Assembly: GCF_030770395.1 (NCBI RefSeq)
Contig: NZ_CP132480.1
Coordinates: 1,882,891-1,946,890, forward strand
Direction: 5' to 3'
DNA: 64,000 nucleotides
From: Telluria beijingensis
GTDB lineage: Bacteria > Pseudomonadota > Gammaproteobacteria > Burkholderiales > Burkholderiaceae_D
Positions 8,833 through 18,173 of this stretch are shown here, piece after piece; within the stretch, counting starts at the first letter, position 1; every line of letters starts with the position of its first letter. The notes below the pieces were generated by a model that was not told where the DNA came from, ran no database searches, and saw nothing but the letters and a program-made list of their open reading frames with translations. The position numbers and the translations under genes are program-made.

Positions 8833-9531
8833 TCAGTCCATGAAGCGCGTAAACACATGGCTGGGTTCGCGCTCGGTTTCCAGCGTGTTCTCGATGCGGT
8901 CCGGATCGGCCCAGCCCAGTGCCATGCCGCACACCACCATCTCGCTCGCGGGCAGTCCCAGTTCGGCCGCGATGATCCGATGATACTGCGTAAAAGCGGC
9001 TTGCGGGCAGGTATCCAGCCCCCTCGCCCGCGCCGCGACCATGATGTTCTGCAGGAACATGCCATAGTCGAGCCACGAGCCCTGCTCCATGATGCGGTCG
9101 ATGGTGAAGATCATGCCGACCGGCGCATCGAAGAAGGCGTAGTTGCGCGCATGCTGGGCCGCCATGCCGGCCTTGTTGTCGCGCGTCAGGCCCAGCAGGC
9201 TGTACAGGTCCCAGCCCACCTTGCGCCGCCGGTCGACATAGGGCGACACCCATTCGCGCGGATAGTAGGGATATTCCTCGTGGTGCGCGTCGGCCTGTTC
9301 CGGATCGGTGTACGCGGCCAGGATCGCCGTTGATAAGCGTTCGCGCGCCGCGCCGGTCAATACATGGACTTTCCAGGGCTGGGTATTGGTGCCGGATGGC
9401 GCGCGCGCCGCCACGTCGAGGATGCGGGCGATGTCGTCGCGCTCGACCGGCTTGTCGAGGAAGGCGCGGATCGAGCGGCGCGAAGTGATGGCGGCGTCGA
9501 CTGCGGCCTGGCTGGGATTCTCAATGGTCAT
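8833..9531 (-). CDS. nitroreductase-family flavoprotein
   Basis: A 232-residue FMN-dependent NAD(P)H oxidoreductase of the nitroreductase superfamily. The N-terminal RRSIRAFLDKPV motif, APSGTNTQPWKVHVL for FMN binding, and the C-terminal VCGMALGWADPD are family hallmarks. Such enzymes reduce nitro groups, quinones or unsaturated carbonyls; the physiological substrate is unknown. Its ATG overlaps the stop of the upstream EamA transporter gene by 4 bp, so the two form an operon. The stop codon touches the right end of the 156-bp repeat element. Confidence 0.9.
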   Translation of the reverse strand: MTIENPSQAAVDAAITSRRSIRAFLDKPVERDDIARILDVAARAPSGTNTQPWKVHVLTGAARERLSTAILAAYTDPEQADAHHEEYPYYPREWVSPYVDRRRKVGWDLYSLLGLTRDNKAGMAAQHARNYAFFDAPVGMIFTIDRIMEQGSWLDYGMFLQNIMVAARARGLDTCPQAAFTQYHRIIAAELGLPASEMVVCGMALGWADPDRIENTLETEREPSHVFTRFMD

Positions 9532-10436
9532 GGGATCTCCTGTGGTTTGCGCACGACGAAGGCGACTCCGGTGACGGCCACCGCCATCCCGAGCAGGCCG
9601 AGTGCATTGAATGCTTCGCCGAACAGCAGCCAGGCCATGATGGCGGTGGTCGGCGGGGTCAGGTACATCAGGCTCGTCACTTCGGTGGCCTGGCTGCGCC
9701 CGATCAATCTAAAAAGCAGGAAGGTCGCGCCGATCGATAGCGCGAACACCGACCACAGCCAGGCGATGACGAAATCGCCGCTCCAGGTGATGGTCGAGAA
9801 CGCGGGGTCGAGGTCTTCCAGCCAGATCGCGAGCGGCGCCAGCGCCAGCACGGTGGCGCCGAACTGGATCGCGGCGCCGCTGCGCAGGTCGAAGCGCGGG
9901 CAGAAGCGGCGCTGGTACATGGTGCCGGCCGTGATGCTCAGCAGCGCGAACACGCACAGGCCGAGGGCGGCCGGCGACAGGCCGGCCAGGCCCAGCTTGG
10001 CGTACACGACCAGGGCCACGCCGGTCAGGCCGAGTAGCAGGCCCAGCCACTGGATCGGCCGCACCCGCTCGCCGATCAGCGGCGCGCAGGCAGCGGTGAG
10101 AATCGGTTGCATGCCGACGATCAGGGCGGTCAGCCCGGCCGGCATGCCAAGCTTGATGGCGGCCCACACGCCGCCCAGATAGCCCGCTTGCAACAACAGG
10201 CCGGACAGCGCGATATGCCCGACCTGGCCGCGCGGCCACGGCGCCCGCCACAACAGTATCAGCGGCAGCAGCACCGCCAGCACGCCCAAGCCGCGCACGA
10301 TCAGGAAGGTTAGCGGCGGCGCATACGGCAGGCCGAGCTTGGCGACGATGAAGCCGGTGCTCCAGAGGAAAACGAAGAACAGCGGTACGGGAGACAGCCA
10401 GGCGCTGCCGGTCATGGGAGTGGCGTGGGTCGACAT
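9528..10436 (-). CDS. EamA/DMT-superfamily transporter
   Basis: A 302-residue inner-membrane protein with ten predicted helices in two EamA repeats (first FFVFLWSTGFIVAKLGLPYA, second starting near LGLCVFALLSITAGTMYQRR). The drug/metabolite transporter superfamily exports amino acids, nucleotides or toxic compounds. The start MSTHATPMTG is preferred over an upstream in-frame start because the longer form adds an Arg-rich segment. It is translationally coupled to the nitroreductase gene, which hints at export of a reduced or nitro compound, but this is only context. Confidence 0.86.
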   Translation of the reverse strand: MSTHATPMTGSAWLSPVPLFFVFLWSTGFIVAKLGLPYAPPLTFLIVRGLGVLAVLLPLILLWRAPWPRGQVGHIALSGLLLQAGYLGGVWAAIKLGMPAGLTALIVGMQPILTAACAPLIGERVRPIQWLGLLLGLTGVALVVYAKLGLAGLSPAALGLCVFALLSITAGTMYQRRFCPRFDLRSGAAIQFGATVLALAPLAIWLEDLDPAFSTITWSGDFVIAWLWSVFALSIGATFLLFRLIGRSQATEVTSLMYLTPPTTAIMAWLLFGEAFNALGLLGMAVAVTGVAFVVRKPQEIP

Positions 10437-10754
10437 GGTCCTGCGCCGCCATGGTGCACGGCATTGAATGAAACGCAAGCATCGAGTCTAGCATGCTCTC
10501 TACCATTGAGTTTCAGCCGGCCAAAATGCGACTCTGGTTTGCGCTAGATCAATTGACTTTTCTTGCAATAAATGCATTCAAGAAAATTATGTATCTTGGA
10601 TGGTGCGTCGCATCAAAAATGCTTGACGCGTCAACCGAACTGACAGAAAATCTGCCCTGTTGCGGTGCACAAAAAGAGTTTCGTCGCTTTTTAATGAAGA
10701 ACCTGTCTCACAGAGCAATAGTCCATTCTTGAAACGACATATTTGGAGAGCCAC
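10437..10754. promoter_or_regulatory. divergent intergenic region before the phasin gene, with two palindromes
   Basis: This 318-bp gap separates the divergent eamA and phasin genes and is AT-rich. It contains a perfect 12-bp palindrome TTGACGCGTCAA at 10623-10634 and TGC-GGT-GCA at 10661-10669. PHA-responsive repressors (PhaR) bind TGC/GCA-type dyads before phasin genes, so the second is a candidate PhaR site. TTGAAACGACATATTTGGAGAG lies just before the start, with GGAGAG as ribosome binding site. No promoter hexamers are convincing by eye. Confidence 0.4.
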
Positions 10755-11333
10755 ATGTTTGCAATCCCTGAACAATTTTCGAACGCTACCAAGGCCAGCC
10801 TGGAATCCCAATTCGCCCTGTTTTCGGCACTGACCTCGAAAACCTTCGAAGGCGTGGAAAAGCTGGTCGAACTGAACATCAGCACCGCGCGCTCGACCCT
10901 GGAAGATTCGTCGGCCGCTGCTCGCCAGCTGCTGAGCGCTAAAGACCCACAAGAATTCTTCTCGCTGACCGCCTCGCAGGCCCAGCCGAACGCCGAGAAA
11001 GCCCTGTCGTACAGCCGCCAGCTGGCCTCGATCGCCACCGGCACCGGCGCCGAGTTCTCGAAAGCCGCCGAAAGCCAGATCGTCGAAGCCAACCGCAAGG
11101 TGATCTCGCTGGTCGACGAAGTGAGCAAGAACGCCCCGGCCGGTTCGGAAAGCTTCGTTGCCGCCGTCAAGACCGCGATCAGCAACGCCAACGCCGGTTA
11201 CGAGCAGTTCAGCAAGACCTCCAAGCAGGCGGTCGAAGCGCTGGAAACCAATATGAACGCCGCCGTGTCGCAATTTTCTGCGACTGCTGCGAAAGCTGGC
11301 AACGCTGCCAGCGCCGCTGCGGCTGCGGCCTAA
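10755..11333 (+). CDS. phaP: phasin family protein (PHA granule-associated)
   Basis: A 192-residue, highly helical, Ala/Ser-rich protein. The N-terminus MFAIPEQFSNATKASLESQ and the following amphipathic helices match the phasin_2 family, which coats polyhydroxyalkanoate granules and controls their size. The start is fixed by GGAGAG 4 bp upstream. The tail is a run of alanines. It is a single-gene unit closed by a strong terminator. Its presence implies that the organism makes PHA, although no synthase gene lies in the window. Confidence 0.92.
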   Translation: MFAIPEQFSNATKASLESQFALFSALTSKTFEGVEKLVELNISTARSTLEDSSAAARQLLSAKDPQEFFSLTASQAQPNAEKALSYSRQLASIATGTGAEFSKAAESQIVEANRKVISLVDEVSKNAPAGSESFVAAVKTAISNANAGYEQFSKTSKQAVEALETNMNAAVSQFSATAAKAGNAASAAAAAA

Positions 11334-11353
11334 GCTTCGGCTGGTCAAATAAG

Positions 11354-11387
11354 AAAGCCGGGACGCTCGCGCGTCCCGGCTTTTTTT
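11354..11387 (+). terminator. rho-independent terminator after the phasin gene
   Basis: AAAGCCGGGACGC pairs with GCGTCCCGGCTTT around a TCGC loop, followed by a run of seven T. It ends the phasin transcript 20 bp past its stop. The A-run on the other side means it may also terminate livF transcription from the minus strand. Confidence 0.93.
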
Positions 11388-11400
11388 GCGTCTGCCGCCG

Positions 11401-12122
<722 letters not shown>

Positions 12123-12123
<1 letters not shown>

Positions 12124-12908
12124 CAGTGCGCACCTCCAAGATAGGCGTCGATCACGGCCTGGTTCTTCTGGATCTCGCTCGGTAACCCTTCGGCGATCCG
12201 CTTGCCGTATTCGAGCACCGTGATGCGGTCGCACAGGCCCATCATGAGCTTGACGTCGTGCTCGATCAGCAGCACGGTGCGGCCCTCGGCCTTGATTTTC
12301 ACCAGCAGCTCGCGCAGCGCCAGCTTCTCGGTCGCGTTCATGCCGGCCGCCGGCTCGTCCAGCGCCAGCAGCTGCGGGTCGGTGGCCAGCGCGCGCGCGA
12401 TTTCCAGGCGCCGCTGGTCGCCGTAGGACAGGAATTTGGCGGTGCGATGCGCGAATCGGCCGATGCCGACGAAGTCGAGCAGCTCCTGGGCGCGCAGCCG
12501 GATCGCTTCTTCTTCTTCGCGCGCTGCCTTGTGGCGCAGGATCGCGCCCAGCACGCCCTGTCTGGTGCGTACGTGGCGGCCGACCATCACGTTTTCCAGC
12601 GCGCTCATCTCGCCGAACAGGCGGATGTTCTGGAAGGTGCGCGCGATGCCCGCCTTCGCCACCTCGTGCGGCGCCGACGGCGAATACGGCTTGCCGGCCA
12701 GCTCGAAGGTGCCGCTGTCGGGTTGATAGAGGCCGGTGATCACGTTGAAGAAGGTGGTCTTGCCGGCGCCGTTCGGCCCGATCAGGCCGACGATCTGGCC
12801 GCGCATGATCCGGATGCCGACATCGGTCAGCGCCTGCAGGCCGCCGAAGCGCTTGTTCACGCCCTGGATATTCAGAAGGAGTTGTTCGCTCATGGTCTGT
12901 TCACTCAT
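12123..12908 (-). CDS. livG: branched-chain amino-acid ABC transporter ATPase LivG
   Basis: A 261-residue ATPase with Walker A GPNGAGKTT, the HAAT-type insertion (GIARTFQNIRLFGEM), signature-region LSYGDQRRLEIARAL, and Walker B LLALDEPAAGMN. The start MSEQTMSEQ overlaps the livM stop by one base (TGATG); an alternative ATG is five codons further in. It works as a heterodimer with LivF on the LivHM permease. Confidence 0.94.
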
Positions 12909-14119
12909 CACGCGGTGGACGCTTCTTCTTCCTCGCGCGCCAGGGCGGCGTTGGGACGTTCTTCCTTGTTCGGCGACGGCCACAGGCCGGCCGGGCGCAC
13001 CAGCATGATCCCGACCAGGGCCAGGCCGTACAGCAGCTGGCGCAGCACTTCGGCCTCGATGATCACCTTGCCGAACAGGGCCTGTTGCAACGGATCGACC
13101 ACGTGGCGCAGCACTTCGGGCAGGGCCGCCAGCAGCACGCCGCCCAGCACCACGCCCGGGATGTGGCCGATGCCGCCCAGGACCACCATCGCCAGCACCG
13201 CGATCGACTCGGTCAGGGAGAACGATTCAGGCGAAACGAAACCCTGGAAGGCGCCAAACATGGCGCCGGCCACGCCGCCGAAGGACGCGCCCATGGCGAA
13301 GGCCAGCAGCTTGACGTTGCGGGTATTGATGCCCATCGCCTTGGCCGCGATCTCGTCTTCGCGGATCGCCACCCAGGCCCGGCCGAGTCGCGAATGCTGC
13401 AGGCGGCCGGTGATGAAGATCGTCGCGATCACCATCGCCAGGAACAAAAAGTAATAGGCGTTCACCGACGGCATCGCGTAGTCGCCGATCATGACGTTGG
13501 CGCCGGAGCCCGGCTCGCCCGCCAGCGACACCCCGAACACGCGGATCGGGTCGATCATATTGATCCCCTGCGGCCCGTTGGTGAAGTTGATCGGGTCGTT
13601 CAGGTTGTTCATGAAGATGCGGATGATCTCGCCAAAGCCGAGGGTCACGATGGCAAGGTAGTCGCCGCGCAGTTTCAGGGTCGGAGCGCCCAGCAGCGCG
13701 CCGCACAGGGCCGCGCACAACGCCGCCAGCGGCACGATGGCCCACAGCGACAGGTGGATGCCGTCCTGCGCGATCTCGGGGCCGAAGAAGGCCACCAGCG
13801 CTTCGCCGATCGCCGGCGAATAATAGATCAGCGATTCGAGCAGCGCGGCGAACTGCGGCGACGAGAACAGGCCGACCAGGTAGGCGCCGACCGCGAAGAA
13901 GGCGATATAGCCCAGGTCGAGCAGGCCGGCGAAGCCGACCACGATGTTCAGGCCCAGCGCCAGCATGATGTACAGCAGCGCGATGTCGATGATGCGCACC
14001 CACGAATTGCCGAACTGCGAGGCGACGAAGGGGAAGATGAGCATCAGGATCAGCACCGCCGCCATGCTGATGTATGCCTGGCGCGGCTTGTGCCGGGTGT
14101 CGAAAGTCAGGAGTGCCAT
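12908..14119 (-). CDS. livM: branched-chain amino-acid ABC transporter permease LivM
   Basis: A 403-residue inner-membrane permease, longer than LivH as usual for the family. Landmarks are LGLNIVVGFAGLLDLGYIAFFAVGAY, GDYLAIVTLGFGEIIRI and AIREDEIAAKAMGINT, the last being the cytoplasmic ATPase-contact loop. The C-terminus carries an acidic tail (REEEEASTA). It is co-transcribed with livH upstream and livGF downstream. Confidence 0.94.
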   Translation of the reverse strand: MALLTFDTRHKPRQAYISMAAVLILMLIFPFVASQFGNSWVRIIDIALLYIMLALGLNIVVGFAGLLDLGYIAFFAVGAYLVGLFSSPQFAALLESLIYYSPAIGEALVAFFGPEIAQDGIHLSLWAIVPLAALCAALCGALLGAPTLKLRGDYLAIVTLGFGEIIRIFMNNLNDPINFTNGPQGINMIDPIRVFGVSLAGEPGSGANVMIGDYAMPSVNAYYFLFLAMVIATIFITGRLQHSRLGRAWVAIREDEIAAKAMGINTRNVKLLAFAMGASFGGVAGAMFGAFQGFVSPESFSLTESIAVLAMVVLGGIGHIPGVVLGGVLLAALPEVLRHVVDPLQQALFGKVIIEAEVLRQLLYGLALVGIMLVRPAGLWPSPNKEERPNAALAREEEEASTA

Positions 14120-14135
14120 GGTGTTCTCCTTGTGG

Positions 14136-15065
14136 TCAGGCGCGGTCGGCCACGCGTTCGCCCATGATGCCGGACGGGCGCAGGGTGAGCACCAGGATCA
14201 GCACCACGAAGGCGAAGATGTCCTGATAGTGGCTGCCGAGGAAGCCGCCGGTCAGGTCGCCGATATAGCCGGCGCCCAGCGCCTCGATGATCCCCAGCAG
14301 CAGGCCGCCCAGCATCGCGCCATAGATATTGCCGATCCCGCCCAGCACCGCGGCGCAGAAGGCTTTCAGACCGGGCAGCACGCCCATGGTGAAGGTGATC
14401 GAGGCATAGTTGGCGCCCCACATCACGCCGGCCACCGCCGCCAGCGCGGCGCCGATGGCGAAGGTGGCAACGATCACGCGGTTGGCATCGACGCCCATCA
14501 GGCCGGCCACGCGCGGGTTCTCGGCCACGGCGCGCATCGCGCGGCCCATTTTCGTGCGCTCGACCAGCAGCACCAGCGCGCCCATGGCGACGGCGGCCAG
14601 CACCAGCAGCAGCACTTGGGTTTGCGAAATCATGGCGCCGCCAATCATGATCGGCTCGGACGACAGCAGTTGCGGGAACGGGAGCGGGCTGCGGCCCCAG
14701 ATCATCATGGCGAAGGTCTGCAGCAGGATCGAGACGCCGATCGCCGTGATCAGGGGAGCCAGGCGCGGTGCATTGCGCAGGCGGCGGTAGGCGATGCGCT
14801 CGACCAGGATGCTGACCAGCATGGTGAGCGGAATCGCGCCCAGGATGGCGCAGGCCAGTTGCACATAGCCGGGCAGGCCGGGAATGTAAGCCTCCAACAA
14901 TTGAAGGATGGTGAGGCCGATCATGGCGCCGATCATGAGCACGTCGCCGTGGGCGAAGTTGATGAGGTTGAGCACGCCATACACCATCGTGTAGCCGAGC
15001 GCGACCAGCGCATACATGCTGCCCAGCACCAGGCCGTTCAGCAGCTGTTGAATAAAGGTTTCCAT
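14136..15065 (-). CDS. livH: branched-chain amino-acid ABC transporter permease LivH
   Basis: A 309-residue permease and the first gene of livHMGF. It contains LVLGSMYALVALGYTMVYGVLNLINFAHGD, the classic LivH N-terminal pattern (cited as family landmark), and the loop RAVAENPRVAGLMGVDAN. The start METFIQQ is chosen because the longer in-frame extension would translate through a terminator-like hairpin. The periplasmic binding protein livK/livJ is not in the window and must be encoded elsewhere. Confidence 0.94.
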   Translation of the reverse strand: METFIQQLLNGLVLGSMYALVALGYTMVYGVLNLINFAHGDVLMIGAMIGLTILQLLEAYIPGLPGYVQLACAILGAIPLTMLVSILVERIAYRRLRNAPRLAPLITAIGVSILLQTFAMMIWGRSPLPFPQLLSSEPIMIGGAMISQTQVLLLVLAAVAMGALVLLVERTKMGRAMRAVAENPRVAGLMGVDANRVIVATFAIGAALAAVAGVMWGANYASITFTMGVLPGLKAFCAAVLGGIGNIYGAMLGGLLLGIIEALGAGYIGDLTGGFLGSHYQDIFAFVVLILVLTLRPSGIMGERVADRA

Positions 15066-15090
15066 CGTTTCGCCTGTTTCGATCTGCCTG

Positions 15091-15128
15091 ACAAAAAACG
15101 GCACTGCGGGACAAACCCGAGTGCCGTT
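15091..15128 (-). terminator. terminator-type hairpin between ispH and livH
   Basis: On the minus strand AACGGCACT and AGTGCCGTT pair, extended by CGGG/CCCG, and are followed by six T. It sits 26-63 bp before livH. It probably ends slpA-ispH transcription. If the liv promoter lies further upstream (TATGAT occurs on this strand near 15170), it would instead be a leader attenuator. Confidence 0.8.
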
Positions 15129-15253
15129 CATGGCGCTAACTTACCATGACAAAATTTCCGAGCGCCGTCATCATAACTTGGCTGTTGGAAAACTAATCAC
15201 GGTAAATCAGAACTGTAGCAAATTTTGTTTTCTGGCGGAACGAAAAATAATGT

Positions 15254-16216
15254 TCAGGCTGCCGGCGTCGGTGCGCCTTGGGGAATGCCGTCAAGGCCCT
15301 TCGGCAACGGGAAGGTCACGTGTTCTTCGACGCCTTCGAGCGCCCGCACGCTGGCCGCACCCAATTCCTTGAGACGGTCGATCACGGCCTGCACCAACAC
15401 TTCTGGCGCCGAGGCGCCGGCGGTCACGCCGACCCGCTTCTTGCCCTCGATCCAGCTCGGGTCGATCTTGCCGGCGTTGTCGACCATATAGGCCGGCGTG
15501 CCCATCTTCTCGGCCACTTCGCGCAGGCGGTTCGAGTTGGAGCTGTTGGGGCTGCCCACCACGATCACGACCTCGACCTGCGGCGCCATGAACTTGACGG
15601 CTTCCTGGCGATTGGTGGTGGCGTAGCAGATATCGCCCTTCTTCGGCTCGATGATGTTCGGGAAGCGCGCCTTGAGCGCGGCGATGATGTCCAGCGTGTC
15701 GTCGACCGACAGCGTGGTCTGCGACACATAGGCCAGCAGTTCCGGATTGCGCACCTGCAGTTTCTGCACGTCCTCGACCGTCTCGACCAGGTGCATGCCT
15801 TCCTCGGCCTGGCCCATGGTGCCCTCGACTTCGGGGTGGCCGTCGTGGCCGATCATGATGATCTCGGCGCCCTGCTTGCGCATCTTCGCCACTTCGACGT
15901 GGACCTTGGTCACCAGCGGGCAGGTGGCGTCGAAGATGGTCAGGCCGCGCGCTTCGGCGTCGGCGCGCACGGCTTTCGAGACGCCATGGGCCGAGAACAC
16001 CAGCGTATTGCCGGGAGGGACATCTTCGAGCTCCTCGATGAAGATCGCGCCCTTGGTGCGCAAGTCTTCGACCACGTAGGCGTTGTGCACGATCTCGTGG
16101 CGCACATAAATTGGCGCGCCAAATTGTTTCAGGGCGCGCTCGACGATCTCGATCGCGCGGTCGACGCCGGCGCAGAAGCCGCGCGGCTGGGCCAGCAGAA
16201 TTTCGTTTTCCATCAT
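15254..16216 (-). CDS. ispH: 4-hydroxy-3-methylbut-2-enyl diphosphate reductase
   Basis: A 320-residue [4Fe-4S] enzyme that makes IPP and DMAPP in the last step of the MEP isoprenoid pathway. The three cluster cysteines are seen in [19 protein letters not shown] and [11 protein letters not shown]. The proton-relay Glu lies in the [10 protein letters not shown] region and the substrate-binding SNSNRL follows. The annotated start is the first of two adjacent ATGs; the second (16213) has better spacing from AGGAAAC. It follows slpA by 16 bp, the same slpA/fkpB-ispH order as in E. coli. Confidence 0.96.
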   Translation of the reverse strand: MMENEILLAQPRGFCAGVDRAIEIVERALKQFGAPIYVRHEIVHNAYVVEDLRTKGAIFIEELEDVPPGNTLVFSAHGVSKAVRADAEARGLTIFDATCPLVTKVHVEVAKMRKQGAEIIMIGHDGHPEVEGTMGQAEEGMHLVETVEDVQKLQVRNPELLAYVSQTTLSVDDTLDIIAALKARFPNIIEPKKGDICYATTNRQEAVKFMAPQVEVVIVVGSPNSSNSNRLREVAEKMGTPAYMVDNAGKIDPSWIEGKKRVGVTAGASAPEVLVQAVIDRLKELGAASVRALEGVEEHVTFPLPKGLDGIPQGAPTPAA

Positions 16217-16232
16217 GTTTCCTGTCGTTCCT

Positions 16233-16685
16233 TCACAGAACCGAAATCAGTTTCACTTCGAATTGCAGGGCGCGGCCGGCCATCGGATGGTTGAAGTCGA
16301 ACAGGGCCGCATCCTCGCGCAGTTCCAGCAGCACGCCGGCGAAACGGCCGCCCTTCGGCGCATTGAACTCGACCACCTCGCCCACGTTGTACTCCGTGCC
16401 CGGCACCGAATTCTCGTCCAGGGTCGCCTTCGATACCGACTGGATCAATTCCGGGTTGCGTTCGCCGAACGCCTCGAGAGCGCTGAGCTCGAAGGTCTGG
16501 TGCGTGCCTTCCGGCAGGCCAATCAGGCGCTGTTCGAGGAAAGGCGCCAACTGGCCCTGGCCCAGCAGCAAGGTGGCCGGGGTGCCATTGAAGGTCGTAA
16601 CCACATCAGAGCCGCCGGCAACTGCCAGGCGGTAATGCAGGGTCAGGTAAGAGGATTCGTTGACGACGGGAGCAGCGTTGGACAT
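16233..16685 (-). CDS. slpA: FKBP-type peptidyl-prolyl isomerase, SlpA-like
   Basis: A 149-residue FKBP-domain protein of the SlyD/SlpA (FkpB) type. [29 protein letters not shown] and [16 protein letters not shown] are recognisable FKBP/IF-domain landmarks. It catalyses proline isomerisation and has chaperone activity in the cytoplasm. The start MSNAAPVV is preferred; a start seven codons earlier is in frame. It is in an operon with ispH and divergent from radC. Confidence 0.9.
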   Translation of the reverse strand: MSNAAPVVNESSYLTLHYRLAVAGGSDVVTTFNGTPATLLLGQGQLAPFLEQRLIGLPEGTHQTFELSALEAFGERNPELIQSVSKATLDENSVPGTEYNVGEVVEFNAPKGGRFAGVLLELREDAALFDFNHPMAGRALQFEVKLISVL

Positions 16686-16787
16686 GTTCTTTGTGGTGAC
16701 GGGCATACCTGATCAGGCAAAGCGCTATTGTAAGCCACGCGCGCCGCTTGCGCCTTGGCTGCCTCTTTTTTTGGCGAGGAATCAAAC

Positions 16788-17459
16788 ATGGGAATTTGCG
16801 ACTGGCCCGAGCAGGACCGCCCCCGCGAACGCCTGCTGCGCGACGGGCCGAACGCGCTGTCGGACACCGAATTGCTGGCCATCTTCCTGCGCGTGGGCGT
16901 GGCCGGCAAGAGTGCGGTGACGCTGGCCGGCGACACGCTGGCGCATTTCGGCTCGCTGCACCGCCTGCTGCACGCCGATTCGGGCGAATTCGGCCGGCTG
17001 CGCGGGCTCGGGCCGGCCAAGTACGCCCAGTTGCAGGCGGCGCTGGAACTGGCGCGACGCGCGGTGGCCGAGCAGTTCCGCCGCGAAGCACTGTGCTCGC
17101 CCGAGGCGGTGCGCCACTACCTGCGCAGCCAGTTCGCGCTGCAGACGCATGAATCCTTCATGGTGCTGTTCCTGGACGTCAAGAACCGCCTGATCAATTG
17201 TGAAGAAATGTTTAGGGGGACCTTGACGCATACGAGCGTCTATCCGCGCGAGGTGGTCAAGGCGGCGCTGCGGCGCAATGCCGCGGCGGTGATCCTGGCG
17301 CACAACCATCCGTCCGGCGTGGCCGAGCCCAGCGAGGCCGACCTGCGCCTGACCGCCGCGCTGGTGCAGGCGCTGGGGCTGGTCGACATCCGGGTGCTGG
17401 ACCATTTCGTGGTAGCGGGCAACCAGGTGCATTCATTCGCAGAGAGTGGGCAGTTGTGA
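16788..17459 (+). CDS. radC: RadC family JAB-domain protein
   Basis: A 223-residue protein with N-terminal UPF0758 helix-hairpin-helix region ([20 protein letters not shown]) and a C-terminal MPN/JAB metal-binding domain. The metal motif is intact: [14 protein letters not shown] and [15 protein letters not shown]. Despite the name, a DNA-repair role is not established; the fold is a putative metalloprotease or nucleic-acid factor. The start [10 protein letters not shown] has AGGAA upstream. The position next to rpmB-rpmG is common in proteobacteria. Confidence 0.93.
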   Translation: MGICDWPEQDRPRERLLRDGPNALSDTELLAIFLRVGVAGKSAVTLAGDTLAHFGSLHRLLHADSGEFGRLRGLGPAKYAQLQAALELARRAVAEQFRREALCSPEAVRHYLRSQFALQTHESFMVLFLDVKNRLINCEEMFRGTLTHTSVYPREVVKAALRRNAAAVILAHNHPSGVAEPSEADLRLTAALVQALGLVDIRVLDHFVVAGNQVHSFAESGQL

Positions 17460-17598
17460 CCGATATGCATCGCTACGTTTCTAGCCGCTGGCTCGACGTT
17501 TTGCCTAATTTACATAGCGTAAACAGCGGGTTACAACACTCAACAGGAAATGTTAAATTTTCATATACAATTAAGACACCATTGTTTTTCGTAAGTGA

Positions 17599-17628
17599 TT
17601 GATTCCGCTTTGCTTTTCACGCTATACT
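17599..17628 (+). promoter_or_regulatory. sigma-70 promoter of rpmB-rpmG
   Basis: TTGATT (17599-17604) and TATACT (17623-17628) are separated by 18 bp in an AT-rich stretch about 40 bp before the rpmB start. It is one of the best promoter matches seen in the window, as expected for a ribosomal protein operon. The ribosome site AAGGAGTG follows. Confidence 0.75.
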
Positions 17629-17668
17629 CTCATTTTTCCAGTTTCGGAATATATTTAAGGAGTGCACT

Positions 17669-17905
17669 ATGGCACGTGTTTGCCAAGTAACCGGCAAGGG
17701 TGTGATGGTTGGTAACAACGTCTCCCACGCTAACAACAAAACGAAGCGTCGTTTCCTGCCTAACCTGCAGAACCGCCGTATCTACGTCGAATCCGAAAAC
17801 CGTTGGGTTTCGCTGCGTCTGTCGAACGCCGGTCTGCGCGTGATCGACAAGCTCGGCATCGACGCCGTGCTGGCCGACATGCGCGCCCGTGGCGAAAAAG
17901 TTTAA
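17669..17905 (+). CDS. rpmB: 50S ribosomal protein L28
   Basis: A 78-residue L28 protein. [20 protein letters not shown] and the basic [14 protein letters not shown] segment are conserved throughout the family. It lacks the CxxC zinc pair seen in some orthologues. It is followed by rpmG after 13 bp, the usual bacterial order. Confidence 0.98.
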   Translation: MARVCQVTGKGVMVGNNVSHANNKTKRRFLPNLQNRRIYVESENRWVSLRLSNAGLRVIDKLGIDAVLADMRARGEKV

Positions 17906-17918
17906 TTAGGGAGCTATC

Positions 17919-18086
17919 ATGGCAAAAACTGGCCGCGACAAAATCAAGCTGGAATCGACCGCAGGTACCGGTCACTTCTACACCACCACCAAGAACAAGC
18001 GCACGATGCCGGCGAAGATGGAAATCACCAAATTCGACCCGAAGGCACGCAAGCACGTGATCTACAAGGAAACCAAGATCAAGTAA
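17919..18086 (+). CDS. rpmG: 50S ribosomal protein L33
   Basis: A 55-residue L33, short enough to be missed by length-filtered gene finding. The product starts [20 protein letters not shown] and ends [11 protein letters not shown]. It is the zinc-free (C-minus) type: no cysteines are present. GGGAGCTATC precedes the ATG. It is the last gene of rpmBG and is closed by a strong terminator. Confidence 0.97.
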   Translation: MAKTGRDKIKLESTAGTGHFYTTTKNKRTMPAKMEITKFDPKARKHVIYKETKIK

Positions 18087-18103
18087 TCGATCTTGTTGTC
18101 CTG

Positions 18104-18139
18104 AAAAAGCCGCCGGCGCGCAAGCCCGGCGGCTTTTTT
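18104..18139 (+). terminator. rho-independent terminator after rpmG
   Basis: AAAAAGCCGCCGG pairs with CCGGCGGCTTTTTT across a short loop, with six T after the stem, 18 bp past the rpmG stop. Confidence 0.93.
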
Positions 18140-18173
18140 GTTATTACCACCTCATCCACGCTACCATGCAAGG

